This document shows, one piece after another, positions 46,511 through 59,423 of a stretch of DNA of 64,000 bases (its first letter is position 1; each line of letters opens with the position of its first letter). The position numbers were made by a program, and so were the translations under genes. Below the pieces are notes generated by a model. It had not been told where the DNA came from. It did no database searches and saw only the letters and a list, made by a program, of their open reading frames with translations. The stretch lies in contig OX328128.1 of the NCBI GenBank assembly GCA_946811695.1, forward strand, positions 25,700,701 through 25,764,700, written 5' to 3'. The DNA comes from Gonocerus acuteangulatus. Lineage: Eukaryota > Arthropoda > Insecta > Hemiptera > Coreidae.

Positions 46511-47210
46511 CCCCCCCCGAAATCGGTAAAATATTGTCATAAAAACCTTAAAAATAGATTAAATAAGATCACTTACACATATACTTTATTTTTGATCTTC
46601 ACCTCAGCCAAAATTTTAATTAATGAGCTAATTACAAGTCCTCATTTAAACGTTTTGGCCTCAGGGCCATCCTCATTAAACTTATTTCATAAATCCACAT
46701 ATATTCACCCTATTTCCACAAGGGCCATTTTCTAGATAGTGTAAATAGAAAATGGTGGAAAGTTGTGGCCACATGGTCTGGGGTAATTCAAATGTTTAAA
46801 AATGTAAATAAGTTTTAGTGATAGAGGATGGACAAGCCTATAGATTTTTTTTTTTTTTTTATTTATTTATTTCGAATTTACAACAATGTATAAGGTACAT
46901 CCTATAGATTTAAAGTTATAGATTGAAAGTGATGACAAGCCCTTGTGGAAATAGGGTGAATATATGTGGATTTATGAAATAAGTTTAATGAGGATGGACC
47001 TGAGGCCGAAACGTTTAAATGAGGACTTGTAATTAGCTCATTAATTAAAATTTTGGCTGAGGTGAAGATCAAAAATAAAGTATATGTGGAAATAATTTAT
47101 ACCTCAGAAAATCCTTGTGGATAATCCCCTAATAAGATCACTTAGTTCAGAAAAAAAGGTTTTTTGGGTGTAATAGCGTTTTAATTGGAAAACTATTCCA
47201 AGTTCTTAGT
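46511..47210 (-). mobile_element. G-run MITE-like element, copy 3 (minus, split)
   Basis: Left part AGCCCCCCCCGAAATCGGT and CATAAAAACCTTAAAAATAG; right part TTGGGTGTAATAGCGTTTTA. The two parts join at AATAAGATCACTTA, which is duplicated around the insertion at 46576-47130. Confidence 0.75.
46576..47130. mobile_element. Hairpin insertion with 14-bp target duplication
   Basis: The host word AATAAGATCACTTA occurs at 46562-46575 and 47131-47144, which fixes the ends. The insert has about 150-bp, nearly perfect inverted arms (left from CACATATACTTTATTTTTG, right ending CAAAAATAAAGTATATGTG) and an extra 40-bp right end (AAATCCTTGTGGATAATCCC). A T-run lies in the loop. No coding capacity. The long duplication is unlike typical TIR transposons. 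Confidence 0.75.
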
Positions 47211-47405
47211 TTAGATGAATTTTGAACACGTAGAAAATGTTTCAATTAAATCCCACGATTTTAATTACTCAAACCAAAAATGAGTTACACAAATATGTTT
47301 TCAACTTTTCTCAAAAACGGTTACAGACATCGCATTAAAAATGATTTTATTTGTCATACATATGAACTCGAAAACGTAAGCATTACGATTTGTTTCGCTC
47401 CAAAA
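47208..47405 (+). mobile_element. HINE-1 interior fragment
   Basis: Contains the family words GAAAATGTTTCAATTAAATC, CTCAAAAACGGTTACAGAC and ACATATGAACTCGAAAACG. Both ends are missing. Confidence 0.6.
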
Positions 47406-47406
47406 C

Positions 47407-47677
47407 CTTACATTAACCTCAAGAATTATTATTTTAACCTAGATCATGCATTTCAACACATTTTTACAGGTATTTATAATTGGTAAACAAATGCTTTACC
47501 TTGAATTGATACTGATGGCTAAGCTTATGAACGGTACTGGGATTCTCGTGAGCCAATGTGTGTTTGTTGTGGTAATTAAATATCCCATCCCTAATAAATA
47601 AGATGTAGATAGTCCAGTAAAAATGTGTTCAAATGCGTGATCTAGGTAAAAATAATAATTTTTGAGGTTAATGTATG
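47407..47677. mobile_element. Small foldback, arms about 58 bp
   Basis: Left arm ACATTAACCTCAAGAATTAT, right arm ends ATAATTTTTGAGGTTAATGT. It directly abuts the HINE fragment on its left. Confidence 0.65.
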
Positions 47678-47815
47678 GTTGGGGTTCATTAATGGCCACC
47701 TCCTGGGCCCAGTATTAGTTAGTGTAATTAACAAATTCAAAATAAATGTGTATTTTATTTATTTACTGTTTTAGGATTTTTTTTTATTTTCGTAGAAGTA
47801 ACTTTTTTTATTGTT

Positions 47816-48424
47816 TTATGTAAATATTTACTTAATATGGTAATACTGAAGGAGAGTGTCCTCAGCACCGATTTTCTTCAAAATTTGCACTATAACGTAT
47901 TTTGATGCACTAAACACGAATCTGTTGAAAAAAAAAGTTGCTCGCAACTAGGAAAGAAGTTATTAAGCACTAAAGTTCACTGTTATGGAGGTTATAAAAG
48001 ACGGTAAACAGCTTATATGTAAACACGCGCCTGCGCAATAGTCCTTAATGACGAAGTGTAATTGAAATTTAGACTCACCTGTGGTTGCTGACTTGGTCGT
48101 AAACTGTCGCTTTTGGGCATACGTGCTATGCGTTTCCGCTCGCTCCGCTCGCTCAAGAAAACATCAAAACCCCTAGTCAATCCAACTCGCAGAAATGAAA
48201 AGAATTCTATGCCTAAAAGTCGTCCAAGGCAGTCTTCCCTAACCTTCATAACAGTGAACTTTTTTTTAAAATAACTTCTTTCCTAGTTGCGAGCAACTTT
48301 TTTTTTCAACGGATTCGTGTTTAGTGCATCAAAATACGTTATAGTGCAAACTTTGAAGAAAATCGGTGCTGAGGACACTCTCCTTCAGTTTTACCCTTAA
48401 TATTTAAGTAAATATTTATAAAAA
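47816..48424. mobile_element. Foldback element F2, arms about 190 bp
   Basis: The inner part of the left arm starts CTGAAGGAGAGTGTCCTCAG and its complement ends the right arm near 48390; pairing extends outward through TAAATATTTACTTAATA. The centre holds, on the minus strand, the same GC-rich core as F1 at 2111-2142. A piece of one arm is inserted in the copia relic at about 23030-23085. Confidence 0.75.
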
Positions 48425-49376
<952 letters not shown>

Positions 49377-50249
49377 CATATATGTATTATATATATGTAC
49401 ATATATGTAGTATATATATATTGACAAACAGAAACAGACAAAAAATCACAACAATTATTGTTTTGGGTGCTATTGCGTTTCTAATTATGTTGAAGTTTTG
49501 AAGAAATTTTTCAAACTTTCTTTCATGAGTGCCACCTCAGTGACTTCAATCCTTCGAAAAGTGCTAAAAAAAATACATCAACTGAAGGATCGATGAGAAC
49601 TTTTCAAAATTTCGTCATTAGTCGATCATCAATATCTGAGGAGGTTAGATCGGAGGAAGGAAGGGCCTCTGGCAACAACCTACAAACGTCGATGAGATTC
49701 TTTACATTGGCATAACCTTTTTATTTTATGAACCGAATGGCATTAAACAAACACTAAATGCGAAGTCAAGCTTGTAACAATATATTACCGAAAACCGCAT
49801 CTAAATCGGATAAGCCGTTTCTCAGCTTAGCGTGCACAAACGAACATTCTAACAATCATTTAGAAAGAAAGAAATTTGAAATAAATGTCTCTGAATGAAT
49901 TTGAAATAAATGAAGTTTCTGTGAAATAAATGACTCTTTGATAGGCTTACTTACCTTTAGTTTAATTACGAGTATTAATTGTTTCCACAAAACCTCTTAA
50001 CGGGAAGAAGTAAAAATGATATAAAAATGAAAAATCTTGAACCAACGTCCAGGAAATGAAACCATTCAGATCTACCAAAAGAGGTTGTCACAAAAGAAAG
50101 CAGATGCTACCGACCCGAGTGTATAGCTGCTACTGATGTACTGCTGGACATGTGACAACTTGTAGGGTGGGGATTTAGGCACCAAGGGGGTTTTCTCGAG
50201 AAGCTAAAGTTATAAGCTGGATGTTCCATTTTATCGCGTTTCCTCCGCG
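49377..50249. other. No feature recognised
   Basis: No frame with family similarity and no repeat found. Confidence 0.4.
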
Positions 50250-50313
<64 letters not shown>

Positions 50314-50487
50314 TCATTGGAACTTCTCGATTCCGTCATCGAATTGACGTCAGCTTGTCGATATATATATGTATATATATTATTTTATGACGGAATCGAG
50401 AAGTTCCAATGAGAATATATATATATATTCTCATTGGAACTTCTCGATTCCGTCATCGAATTGACGTCAGCTTGCAGCTTGTCGATA

Positions 50488-50556
<69 letters not shown>

Positions 50557-50909
50557 AAAAAAAAAAAAATCAGTCCCGTAACAGGCCACAAGGGCCCAGA
50601 GGGGCAGATACTGCAGAGGTATCTGATTCTTGACCATACGACACAATAGGGAGATAGTGTGGTCAATACTATGCTCCGGCCGCCTGATTTTCCCCTTGGC
50701 TGCTTCGACTGCTAGAGTCATTAGCACCCAAGGTACCCATTATTAATTAAATTAATTAAAGGCTGGGTGAGCCTAGGGACGATCTGGGACCCCAAATCCA
50801 ACCCTCGAACGGCAGCACTAGAAGAAAAAATCTTTAGTGCGCGCTCGGGTTTTGAACCTGGTCCTCCAGTTCATTAGTCGATTGCTCTACCACTGAGCTA
50901 ACCTCGCCC

Positions 50910-50963
<54 letters not shown>

Positions 50964-50997
50964 TATTTTATTGATGTTTTCATCATGATATATGTAT

Positions 50998-51039
<42 letters not shown>

Positions 51040-51060
51040 TTATTGATGTTTTCATCATGA

Positions 51061-51121
<61 letters not shown>

Positions 51122-51149
51122 ATTGATGTTTTCATCATGATATATGTAT

Positions 51150-51185
<36 letters not shown>
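50250..51185. repeat. (TA)n cluster with repeated embedded words
   Basis: Five or more (TA)n tracts. Between them, a roughly 45-bp word (TTCTCATTGGAACTTCTCGA and onward) occurs forward at 50311, inverted at about 50390 and forward again at about 50430. Another word (TTTTATTGATGTTTTCATCA) occurs three times at about 50965, 51036 and 51118. A SINE is included at 50567-50910. Frames here are Tyr-Ile repeats and not genes. Confidence 0.9.
50567..50910 (-). repeat. SINE family 3, fullest copy
   Basis: Reads in reverse. The head is the complement of GCTCTACCACTGAGCTAACC, a tRNA-like A-box, with a B-box-like GGTTCAAAACC. The body includes AAAATCTTTAGTGCGCGCTC and GTGGTCAATACTATGCTCCG, and the left end is an A-run in plus orientation. 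Other copies: 20958-21232, 34356-34590, 44640-44890 and 60630-60812. Confidence 0.85.
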
Positions 51186-51186
<1 letters not shown>

Positions 51187-52039
51187 ACGTGTGTACACTG
51201 ACTGTGTAGTTGAATACCACCAAGGAGAAATTTTTTCTTGCATTATTTTCCTAGATATAGGCGTTTCCTATTCTTTGTTTAAACGCTAGTTACTGACATT
51301 TTTTGCGTTATTTGTCGTTCAAGCCGTAGGGAAAATTTAATTCTGATGACATTTTCAAAATCTGCATCTAAGTCCCTATAAAATTATGTAAACATTTCTC
51401 GAATCGAACTTTTTTTTTCATTTAGTGAGTATTATTTTATAATTTCAAAAATTCTTTGTAACTTTTTTTCATTTATTATCTTTACGATTCCATCTAAAAT
51501 GTATTGTTATGTTTTTTTTAAGTAGTAATTTTTTTTTTTATTGCTGCATTTCATTATGTTGATCATTAAAAGACAAAACGTTTTGCTTATTATTTTTTGT
51601 TTTTGTTTTAATTGACCACAATTTACCCATGCAAAGCATCCTTTTTTGGCCTTCGACACTTAATAACAATTTAGCCATGGTAATGAAATGATGCAAATTT
51701 TCTGAGAGTCCCATCTACCAAACCGTATATGTACCAATATGTTCGTGCGGTGCGTGGAACATTAGGAATTTTAATGTTTAATTTTAAACCTTTATATCGT
51801 GATAAGTTATTTGCTTGGATGGCTGCTGTGAATTTGGTTTGAGAAACTTTAGGACAAGGTACATGAGATCTTATAGGAAATTTAATGCAAATTTTGAAAA
51901 TGTTATCAGTTTTCCCCCTATATTTGAAAATCAGTAAATTTTCCCCCTTGGGAAAATTGGTTTGAAGAGCGGAGGCGCTCTTCAACTACACTTCAGTTTG
52001 CGTACACACCCCTTAAGTATGGCGATTTCCATCTGGGCC

Positions 52040-52091
<52 letters not shown>

Positions 52092-52154
52092 ATGTTAGTA
52101 CAGCATTCTCCAGCGGTCGGTTTCTCTGGGTGATATTTCGCAGGAATCCCATCC

Positions 52155-52185
<31 letters not shown>

Positions 52186-52307
52186 CAAACTTGAACTGCC
52201 GGCGATCGATGTCAATATTGTTGGACTACTCTATAGAGAGGACAATTGGTCAGGGCTTGTGGTCGGTGTAATTTTTTCTTTATATAATTTGAAATAACGA
52301 AGTTATA
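51186..52307. other. Non-coding with two (TA)n tracts
   Basis: (TA)n runs lie at about 52045-52088 and 52157-52184. A 104-codon minus frame (51671-51985) has no recognisable motif. A perfect small hairpin GAAGAGCG/CGCTCTTC sits at about 51963-51983. Confidence 0.5.
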
Positions 52308-52443
52308 GGGTCTCCCCATGGTCTAGTGGCTGACGTCTTAGATTCTCGTTACATTCTCATGCAGGAGGTGTGGGTTCGAGGCCCACATGCGGCAGGTATT
52401 TTTCTCATTTCAGAGCACGTTGTGAAAATTCCCGGCTGCACCA
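52308..52443 (+). repeat. SINE family 2, 3'-truncated copy
   Basis: Head GGGTCTCCCCATGGTCTAGT and B-box GTGGGTTCGAGGCCCAC, body to GTTGTGAAAATTCCCGGCTG. It ends where the HINE-1 at 52444 begins, so one has removed part of the other. Confidence 0.8.
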
Positions 52444-53424
52444 TGCGGTTCCGTTCATATCTCTAGTGCTATAAGTAAAGTAATAGGTGCAGTTATTAAT
52501 GGGGTTTGTTCGATAGATTCCAGGCACCACAATAGGAAACTGACAGTATCATGGCGACTTCCCCCACCTTCTCAACGTTCGCTCTTGGACACAATATAAC
52601 AACGTTTCACATTTTTTTACCTTGTTTAAGTCAAATACTCTTTTTACTATTAAATGCAATTAAAATGGGAAACAACTGGTTAAAACTTTAGGTAAACAAA
52701 TACGTAAGCCCGTTCAAAAGAGCAAAACCAACAATTGCGAATTTTCAAGTCCTTATTTCTCCGAGTGACATCGCCCCAACGCAATTTACATCAGAACCTT
52801 ATATGTAGGGAATTAAGTAAGCTTTCGAATGGTCACCTTCCACTTACCACAATTTCCCAACCGTTTTCGAGATATTTTAGAATATACGAAACACTCAAAA
52901 CTTTTCTTGCCTGTTAATGAGATATTTTATTTCTAGAACTTCCTTAACTCCAAACGGAACTAAAATTTACCTATCATATATTAGATGAATATCAAACATC
53001 TGGAACAATTTCCTACTGAATTAATCGTTTCTAAATACCCAAATTGAAAATTAGTTTGGAAAAGTAGGTGTTTCAATGTTTCTCGAAAACGGTTACAGAT
53101 ATCGATTAAAAAATGGTTTCATTCGTTTTTCTACGTTAATAATTTATTTATTTATTTATTTATTGTTTAACGCTGAAAGGCGATAACACAATTAAAATGT
53201 TCTTTAAAGGAAATAAAATAAAAAAAACAAAAAAAAAAAAACAATAATAAAATCAGTCGTGATGAAGTAATAAGTTGTAAAGTGTATCTGTACTGTTTAT
53301 GTTAAAATTTAGTTTTACATGTAGTCAGTGAGTTCGAGTAGTATATTATTGTATAAATCTTAATAGGATATATTACTCAATTTCAGATAGTTAATATGAA
53401 GAATTAATTATTATTATATTGTCG

Positions 53425-55773
53425 TCATATTCGGTCAAATAAGTTTCTGTATTTCAAGTAATTGTAAATTTTGTCTATATATTGGCTCCCATCATAGAGT
53501 AACTCAGTCATGTTGTCCGGTAAGTCATAGTTCTGTCTGAGTAAACATTCTGTCAATATGTGTTTTATTGTCAGTGGAGTGTTACATACTTCGCATGTCG
53601 GACTGTCCTGTCTCGTCATGAGATGTAAGTGTGTCAGCCGGGAATGACCTATTCTTAAGCGGCATAAGACAACTTCTTCTCTTCTAGTTTGCCTTATGCT
53701 TGAAGGCCATTCTTCGACTGTTTGTTTAATTTCTCTTAGTTTGTTGTCCGTAATCGCGTGCCAAGATTTTTGCCACTTTTCCCTGATGGTCTTTTTGGCT
53801 TCTGCTTGCATGTCTTGGTATGTAGTATTGTATACGTCCAGGTAATGTTGCCTTGTTGCATTTTTAGCAATTTTGTCAACTTTTGTATTTTGTTCTATGT
53901 CCTCATGTCCTGGGAGCCAATATATTGTTATCCGTTTATTTGTCCGGTAAATCTGTTCTAGTATTTGTATGTTAAGTGGGTTCAGGTTGTACGGGTTCTG
54001 TAGTCCTAGTATTGCGCTAAGTGAGTCAGTACAAATTGTTATCTTAGTCTGTGTTACGTCCTGTATATTGTCTAAGGCAAGCGAGATGGCATGTAGTTCC
54101 GCTGAATAGCTGCTGGTGATTCTTGGCAATTTAATACTAACAATATTATTATCAATCACAGCTGCTGCGCCAGTGCCTTGTGAAGTCTTAGACCCGTCCG
54201 TGAAAATGAATAATGTATCTTTGTTTTGTTCAAGGTGTGCTTTGAAGATGTGTTTGTACGTAAGTGTAGATAAGGGGTTTGATTTTTTAAATTTTGTTAG
54301 TCCTATGTCAAGTTTTAAATTTCGTATAGTCCATGGTATGTAAGTTGGTGAACGTCTTGCGTATACTTCATTTCGGTATACAGTGGTATTTTGTGCATAA
54401 ATGATGCATCTTAAAAATAATGGCCGTTGTCTAGATGGTTGCGTCTGATATTTGCGTAGCATTATTTCGTCAACAGATCTAGGAACGCAAGCGCAGTTCA
54501 TGTATGTGGCTTTTAATGCAAATTTTAAGCAGTTGAGCATACGTCTGAACTCCAGTGGAGGTTCTCCGCACTCCACGTGCAGGCTGTTGGCTGGGCTTGA
54601 TCTAAAAGCTCCAGTTGCAATGCGTAAACCTGTATTCTGTATCGAGTCTAGCATCTTAAGAACGCTGGGCTTGGCAGATGAATACACAACACTTCCGTAG
54701 TCCAGAAGGGACCTGGTATATGCACGGTATAGTGTCAGCATTATACTTCTGTCTGCACCCCACTTGGTATTGCATAGAATCATCAAAAGATGTAAAGATT
54801 TTTTACATCTATCAACGAGACTCTTTAAGTGGGGAACCCAGGTAAGCTTCGAGTCAAAAATAAGTCCTAAAAATTTAATTTGGTTAGTGAGTGTGATTAG
54901 AGTATTTCTTAAAGTTAGATGAATATTTGGTCTCTGTCTCTTTTTAGTAAATAGTATACATTGTGTTTTTTGTGTTGAAAAGTGAAGTCCGTTAGTAACG
55001 CTCCAGTTCTCAAGGTTTTCTATTGTCTTTTGCACTAGCTGAGAGTCATTTTCTACATTTTTTGATCGGATATAGATGAGCAAATCATCCACATACAGGC
55101 AATATTTGACTGGTGGGGTAATATGCCCACGGATGGTGTCCATAGCTATTTTAAAAAGCGTAGTACTTATAACACTGCCTTGAGGCACCCCGTTTTCTTG
55201 TCGGAATATGTTGGATAATGTGGTCCCGATTTTTACACGAAATGTTCTATTCGAAAGGAAATTTAGTACAAAATTAAAGAAATTTCCTTGAATATTCCAT
55301 TCGGTTAGTCTAGAAAGGATAGTTCGGCGCCAAACTGTATCATAAGCTTTTTCTATATCGAAAGAGACGGCTAGAACAGATTCCTTATTAATGAACGAGT
55401 CTAATATTTCACTTTCTAAAGTAACTATGTGGTCTATAGTCGAGTGATTCCATCTGAAGCCACATTGATACTCTGAAAGGAGTTGATTCTGTTCGAGGAA
55501 CCATAGTAGCCTCTTATAATTATAGCCTCTATAATTATCAGCTGATGATGCATCTTTGTTGGGCTTTTGGATTGGTATAATAATTGCCTCATTCCATGCT
55601 GGTGGATAATTGCTAGTTTCGAAAGCATTATTATACAGTTTTAGCAAGACAGACTTTCCAGCATTTGGAAGACATTTAAGCATTTTATAGCAAATACCAT
55701 CTTTCCCTGGTGAAGTGCATTTTACTTGGGAAAGTACCTGATTCAGCTCTTGCAATGTCAAGGGTTCATTCAA
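53425..55773 (-). pseudogene. Retrotransposon ORF2, reverse transcriptase and RNase H part
   Basis: A 782-codon open frame. The RT shows QCGFRWNHSTIDHIVTLESE, SFDIEKAYDTVWRR (first catalytic Asp), NGVPQGSVIS, YVDD at about residue 226 and FLGLIFDSKLTW. RNase H begins near residue 520: FTDGSK, SSYSAELHAISLAL, ICTDSLSAI and WLPGHEDIEQNTKVDKIAKN, which supplies the Asp, Glu, Asp, Asp set. The C-terminus has a CCHC-like CEVCNTPLTIKHILTEC. Between NYRG and YNYKRLLWFLEQNQLL about 15-20 residues typical of this family are missing, so the palm/finger region carries a deletion. The frame is offset from the endonuclease part. The copy is therefore inactive, though young enough to stay open. Confidence 0.9.
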
Positions 55774-55793
55774 GGGATGTTTAAATTTTGGGG

Positions 55794-57035
55794 TTACGAG
55801 AAGAGGAGTACTTTCGAAATTTTGAGCTGTTGTGAATCTACTGGTAGTCTTTCATTGCTTGATATAAAACTAAATTGTTGGCCAAATATGTTACAGATAA
55901 TTTGGGGATTAGTAATTACGATATTGTTTTCCTTTAGGGCCGAAATTGGGGGTTTATATTTCTTATGAATAATTAAGTTGATCATGGACCATATTTTGCT
56001 CGGAGGGGTATTCCTGTTAATGGAGCTTACAAAATTTGCCCAGCATTCCTTCTTACTTTGCCGGATTATATATTGGGATTTTGCTTTCTTACGTTTATAA
56101 TCCATGAAATATTCCTGACAAGGATTAGTATTAAATAACCGGAGGGCCTTTTTCCTATCAGTTACTGCCTGTTTACATTCATCGTTCCACCAGGGAACTG
56201 GGTGTTTTTTGTATGTGCTTGGTGTTTTGTTCATTGATGCATCTGCTGCTTCTTGTATAACTGATGAAAAATTTTCGAAGTTTTCAATTTGTTTTATAAG
56301 GTCTAGAAAATGATTTTGAAATTTATACCAGTCAGCGTTTTTGACATTGTACCTTGGAGTTGTTCTAAAATTTATTGGTGCTACGGCTGGGGTTATTACG
56401 ATAGGGAAGTGATCACTACCGTGTGGATCTGGGCTCGGTTCCCATGTAAAGCGAGTAAATAATGTTGAAGAGCAAGCAGATACATCAATATTGCTGTATG
56501 TACCTGTACGGTGGCATAAATGTGTTGGTGAGTTCGTGTTGAGCGGGATGAGGCTATGATTTTCGAAGAGTTTTTCTATAAGTTTGCCTCTTGTGTTCGT
56601 AAATTGTGCTCCCCAAATTGCGTTTTCTGCATTCAGATCTCCTACCAAAAGAAGAGGTGGTGGGAGCTGCATAACCATATCCTGGAGCGCATGACTGTCA
56701 ATTGGTTCTCCTGGTGGGAGATAAATCGAACAGACAGTAACTTTGAACGGCATGTAAACAGTAACAGCAACTGCTTGGACTGTAGTCAATAGCCTGACAG
56801 GTTCACTGTAGATACAGTCCTTCACATAGATACAGACACCACCACAAGCCTTACCCCCCAAGAGATAGTCCTTAGAATAGGATTTATACCCGTATATGGA
56901 GAGTTGCTTACCTGGAGCGGTGTGTGTTTCCTGTAATGCAATTATGTTAAAAGTCTTTGAATTGTCTTGCAACAAGAACTTTAGATCAGCATAATGCCTT
57001 TGGGTGCCGTTAATATTCCACTGAAGTACTGACAT
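55794..57035 (-). pseudogene. Retrotransposon ORF2, AP-endonuclease part
   Basis: Starts MSVLQWNINGTQ at 57035, about 86 bp after the ORF1 stop. Endonuclease motifs are intact: WNING (6-10), QETHTAP with Glu36, GGVCIYVKD, YLPPGEPI, GDLNAENAIWG, SNIDVSAC and GSDHFPIV. A linker with PVPWWNDECKQAV and KKAKSQYIIRQSKKECWANF leads toward RT. The frame is lost at about 55800-55830 (the RT frame already reads well just upstream of 55773), so one small indel separates two otherwise good halves. Confidence 0.9.
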
Positions 57036-57285
57036 AGCAATCTAGAAAAAAAGATATATATACTATTAAGTGTAAAGTCCAGTAGTGAGGTGTAAGTAAG
57101 TAAAGATGTGATCTAAATAAGTTATGTTTTCGTTGTTGCTTTGTTGGACTCTCCTTTTCTAAGCTTCCTTGTTGAAGAAGGTGTCTTTATACCCGTGTCT
57201 TTTCCTTTAGCAGAGTTTTCTTGAGACCTATTATTTCCAGATTTTATTTTGTTTTCTGCAGGAGCTAATTCTTGTTCCAGTGTTT

Positions 57286-57421
57286 TTAGCGCGGTTCCTC
57301 CCTCCCCCATAGGGAGGAACCCCGCTTATAAGGTTGATACAATGAAACAATCCGGAAGTGCCGACAAGAAAATTTCGCGTTTCAGAACCCCTAGAGACCG
57401 AAAATAACGGTGGTTCAAATT

Positions 57422-57470
<49 letters not shown>

Positions 57471-58710
57471 CTGTTCGCTCTCTAGCTCGAAGACGAATGG
57501 TCCGATTTTAATGAAATTTGGTACAAAAATCAGTCGTCCAATATGAAAGGTCAAGTTCGTTAACCAGCAAAATCCGCCCACTGGAAGATGGAGTTTGGGG
57601 CGAAATTCGCGCAGAAAAAATCGTAACGCTTACGTTTTTGAGTTCATAAGCTTTTAAGTACTCTTTTTATAGGCTTCTTGGGCTAGGAAAACGAATGAAA
57701 CCATTTTCAAGGCGATAGCTTTAACCGTTTTCGAGAAAATTGGAAAAATAGTTTTTGAATACCGTTTTTGGTTTGGGTACTTAGAATCATGGGATTCAGT
57801 TGAAACATTTTCTGCATGTTCTACTTTCATTAAAACTAATATGTTGAAATTTTGGTTACGTTTGGAGTTAAGGAAGGGTTAGAATAAAATATTTTATTAA
57901 CAGACATAAAAAGTTTTGGTAACTTTGTATATTTTCCTTAATATCTCGAAAAAGGTTAAGAATTTGGTAAACGAAAGAATACCATTAGAAAGCTTACTAA
58001 ATGCTCTACAAAAAAGGTTCTGTTGAAAGTTTTGATTAGGCGATGTCAATCGGAGAAATAAGTGCTTAAAACATTAAAGTAATTGATTTTGCTTATTCGA
58101 ACTCTTCTTTTTGTCTGTTTTTATTCCTTGTTATTTTTTAATTGCTTATAGTTGGATAATGTATTTTACAATAAAACAGATTAGGCAAAATAAGAAAAAC
58201 AATTCATTGTTAGAAATATAGCTTGCCAAGAGAAAAAGATTCGTTGACGTCTTTTGAATATTTTCAATTGCCTTTATGCTGTTGGTTTTTTTATTTTATT
58301 TTTTAATTGATTTTATCTGTAGAATTATTACTATAGTAAAAGAACACAGGAATGTGTGAAAATATTTGATATTTTCCAATTCATTGAAACGTATGAAATG
58401 AAGTATCGGTAGAAGAGGATTCTAGGGTCTTGCGGACCTGACCCCAGGTATAGCCAGCCATAAAACCCTTTGAACAAAGGCCGAGGAAAATATTATCTGT
58501 TTCTATTCTATGCTTTTCAAATGAGAATAGGGATATGAACAGGAACCGGGGTCTCCCGTGGTCTAATGGCTAGCGCCTTGGATTCATAAGCGGGAGGTGG
58601 TGGGTTCGATTCCCAACCTCCGGCAGGAATTTTATCATCCCACGGCTCGCTGGTGAAATTCCTCGCTACACCCTGGATGTCGGCGCTAATGACCTAGATG
58701 TAGATGTGCC

Positions 58711-58757
<47 letters not shown>

Positions 58758-58799
58758 AACTTGAACCGCGCTAAGATGACGCAGTTCCTGCGAGTCGGA
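57286..58799 (-). mobile_element. HINE-1 copy inside retrotransposon ORF1
   Basis: Ends are exact because the ORF1 frame resumes across it. The 5' end at 58799 is TCCGACTCGCAGGAACTGCG, then TTAGCGCGGTTC. The 3' end at 57286 is GGAACCGCGCTAA after a hairpin GGTTCCTCCCT/AGGGAGGAACC. (TA)n lies at about 57426-57466. A SINE family 2 copy interrupts it near its 5' end. This is the best reference copy for the family's termini. Confidence 0.88.
58548..58762 (+). repeat. SINE family 2 inserted in a HINE
   Basis: Head GGGTCTCCCGTGGTCTAATG, B-box GTGGGTTCGATTCCCAACC, body GATGTCGGCGCTAATGACCT and about 40 A. GAACCG is repeated on both sides (58543-58548 and 58763-58768). Confidence 0.88.
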
Positions 58800-59357
58800 C
58801 TTTTTTTTTGAGGGTCGAATTGATTTTATCCAGGGTGGTTTCTGTTTTCAGATGTTTCATGGGTTCTGATGGTGTTTTAGATTTTTCTTTTCGGTTAATT
58901 TTCAGCGGGGGTGTTGTGGCTGGCTTTGGGGGTTGCAAGAGCATTTCTAGTTTAATTATGAGTTCAGATAACCTCATTATTAAACTATTTTCGCTCGTCA
59001 TATTCGCCTTTTGTGCGTAAGATTGTTGATGTTTTGCTCCCAGTCTTCTCCTAGCTTCGCTGTAGGATATTTTTTCTAACGTCATCTTTTTAACAATTGA
59101 AGCTTCTTTCTGGAGTACCTCGCAGTTCTTGTCCCATGCAAAGTGATCTTGGCCACAATTACAGCACCTAATTTCCTCACAAGGGCCATCGTGCTTATCC
59201 TTCGAACACATACCACAAACGTTTTTTCTACGTTAAGAAATCTTTAAAACGAGTGCCTGCGAGCATATGAACGCGAAAACGTAAGGGTTACGATTTTTTT
59301 CGCGCGAATTTTGCTCCAAAAAGCATCTTCCGGCGGACGGATTCTGCTGATATATAT

Positions 59358-59423
<66 letters not shown>

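Larger units (their letters stand above)
57122..59211 (-). pseudogene. Retrotransposon ORF1 (gag-like), split by a HINE
   Basis: The first part, 59211 down to about 58800, has CCHC knuckles (CGMCSKDKHDGPC, CCNCGQDHFAWDKNC) and a Lys-rich tail ending STLKK. The second part, about 57285-57122, continues KTLEQELAPAENK and ends in SNKATTKT and a stop. The gap is exactly the HINE-1 at 57286-58799, inserted in an A-run. The N-terminal half of ORF1 was never copied (5' truncation at 59222). Expected role: RNA-binding protein of the retrotransposon particle. Confidence 0.85.
53140..59222 (-). mobile_element. Non-LTR retrotransposon with RNase H, 5'-truncated
   Basis: Inserted on the minus strand in a HINE-1. 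The target word TTTTTCTACGTTAA occurs at 53126-53139 and again at 59223-59236. From its 5' side: truncated ORF1 with CCHC knuckles (split by another HINE), ORF2 with AP-endonuclease, reverse transcriptase and RNase H (one frameshift), a 3' UTR and an AATA-repeat tail at 53140-53165. RNase H plus AP endonuclease plus CCHC ORF1 points to the I/LOA/Nimb part of the tree; I cannot fix the clade by eye. Confidence 0.9.

Noticed and set aside
50221..51243. Several frames of 60-90 codons made of Tyr-Ile repeats
   Set aside because: They are translations of (TA)n microsatellites.
51671..51985. 104-codon minus frame
   Set aside because: No recognised domain; it lies in a repeat-rich region between (TA)n tracts.
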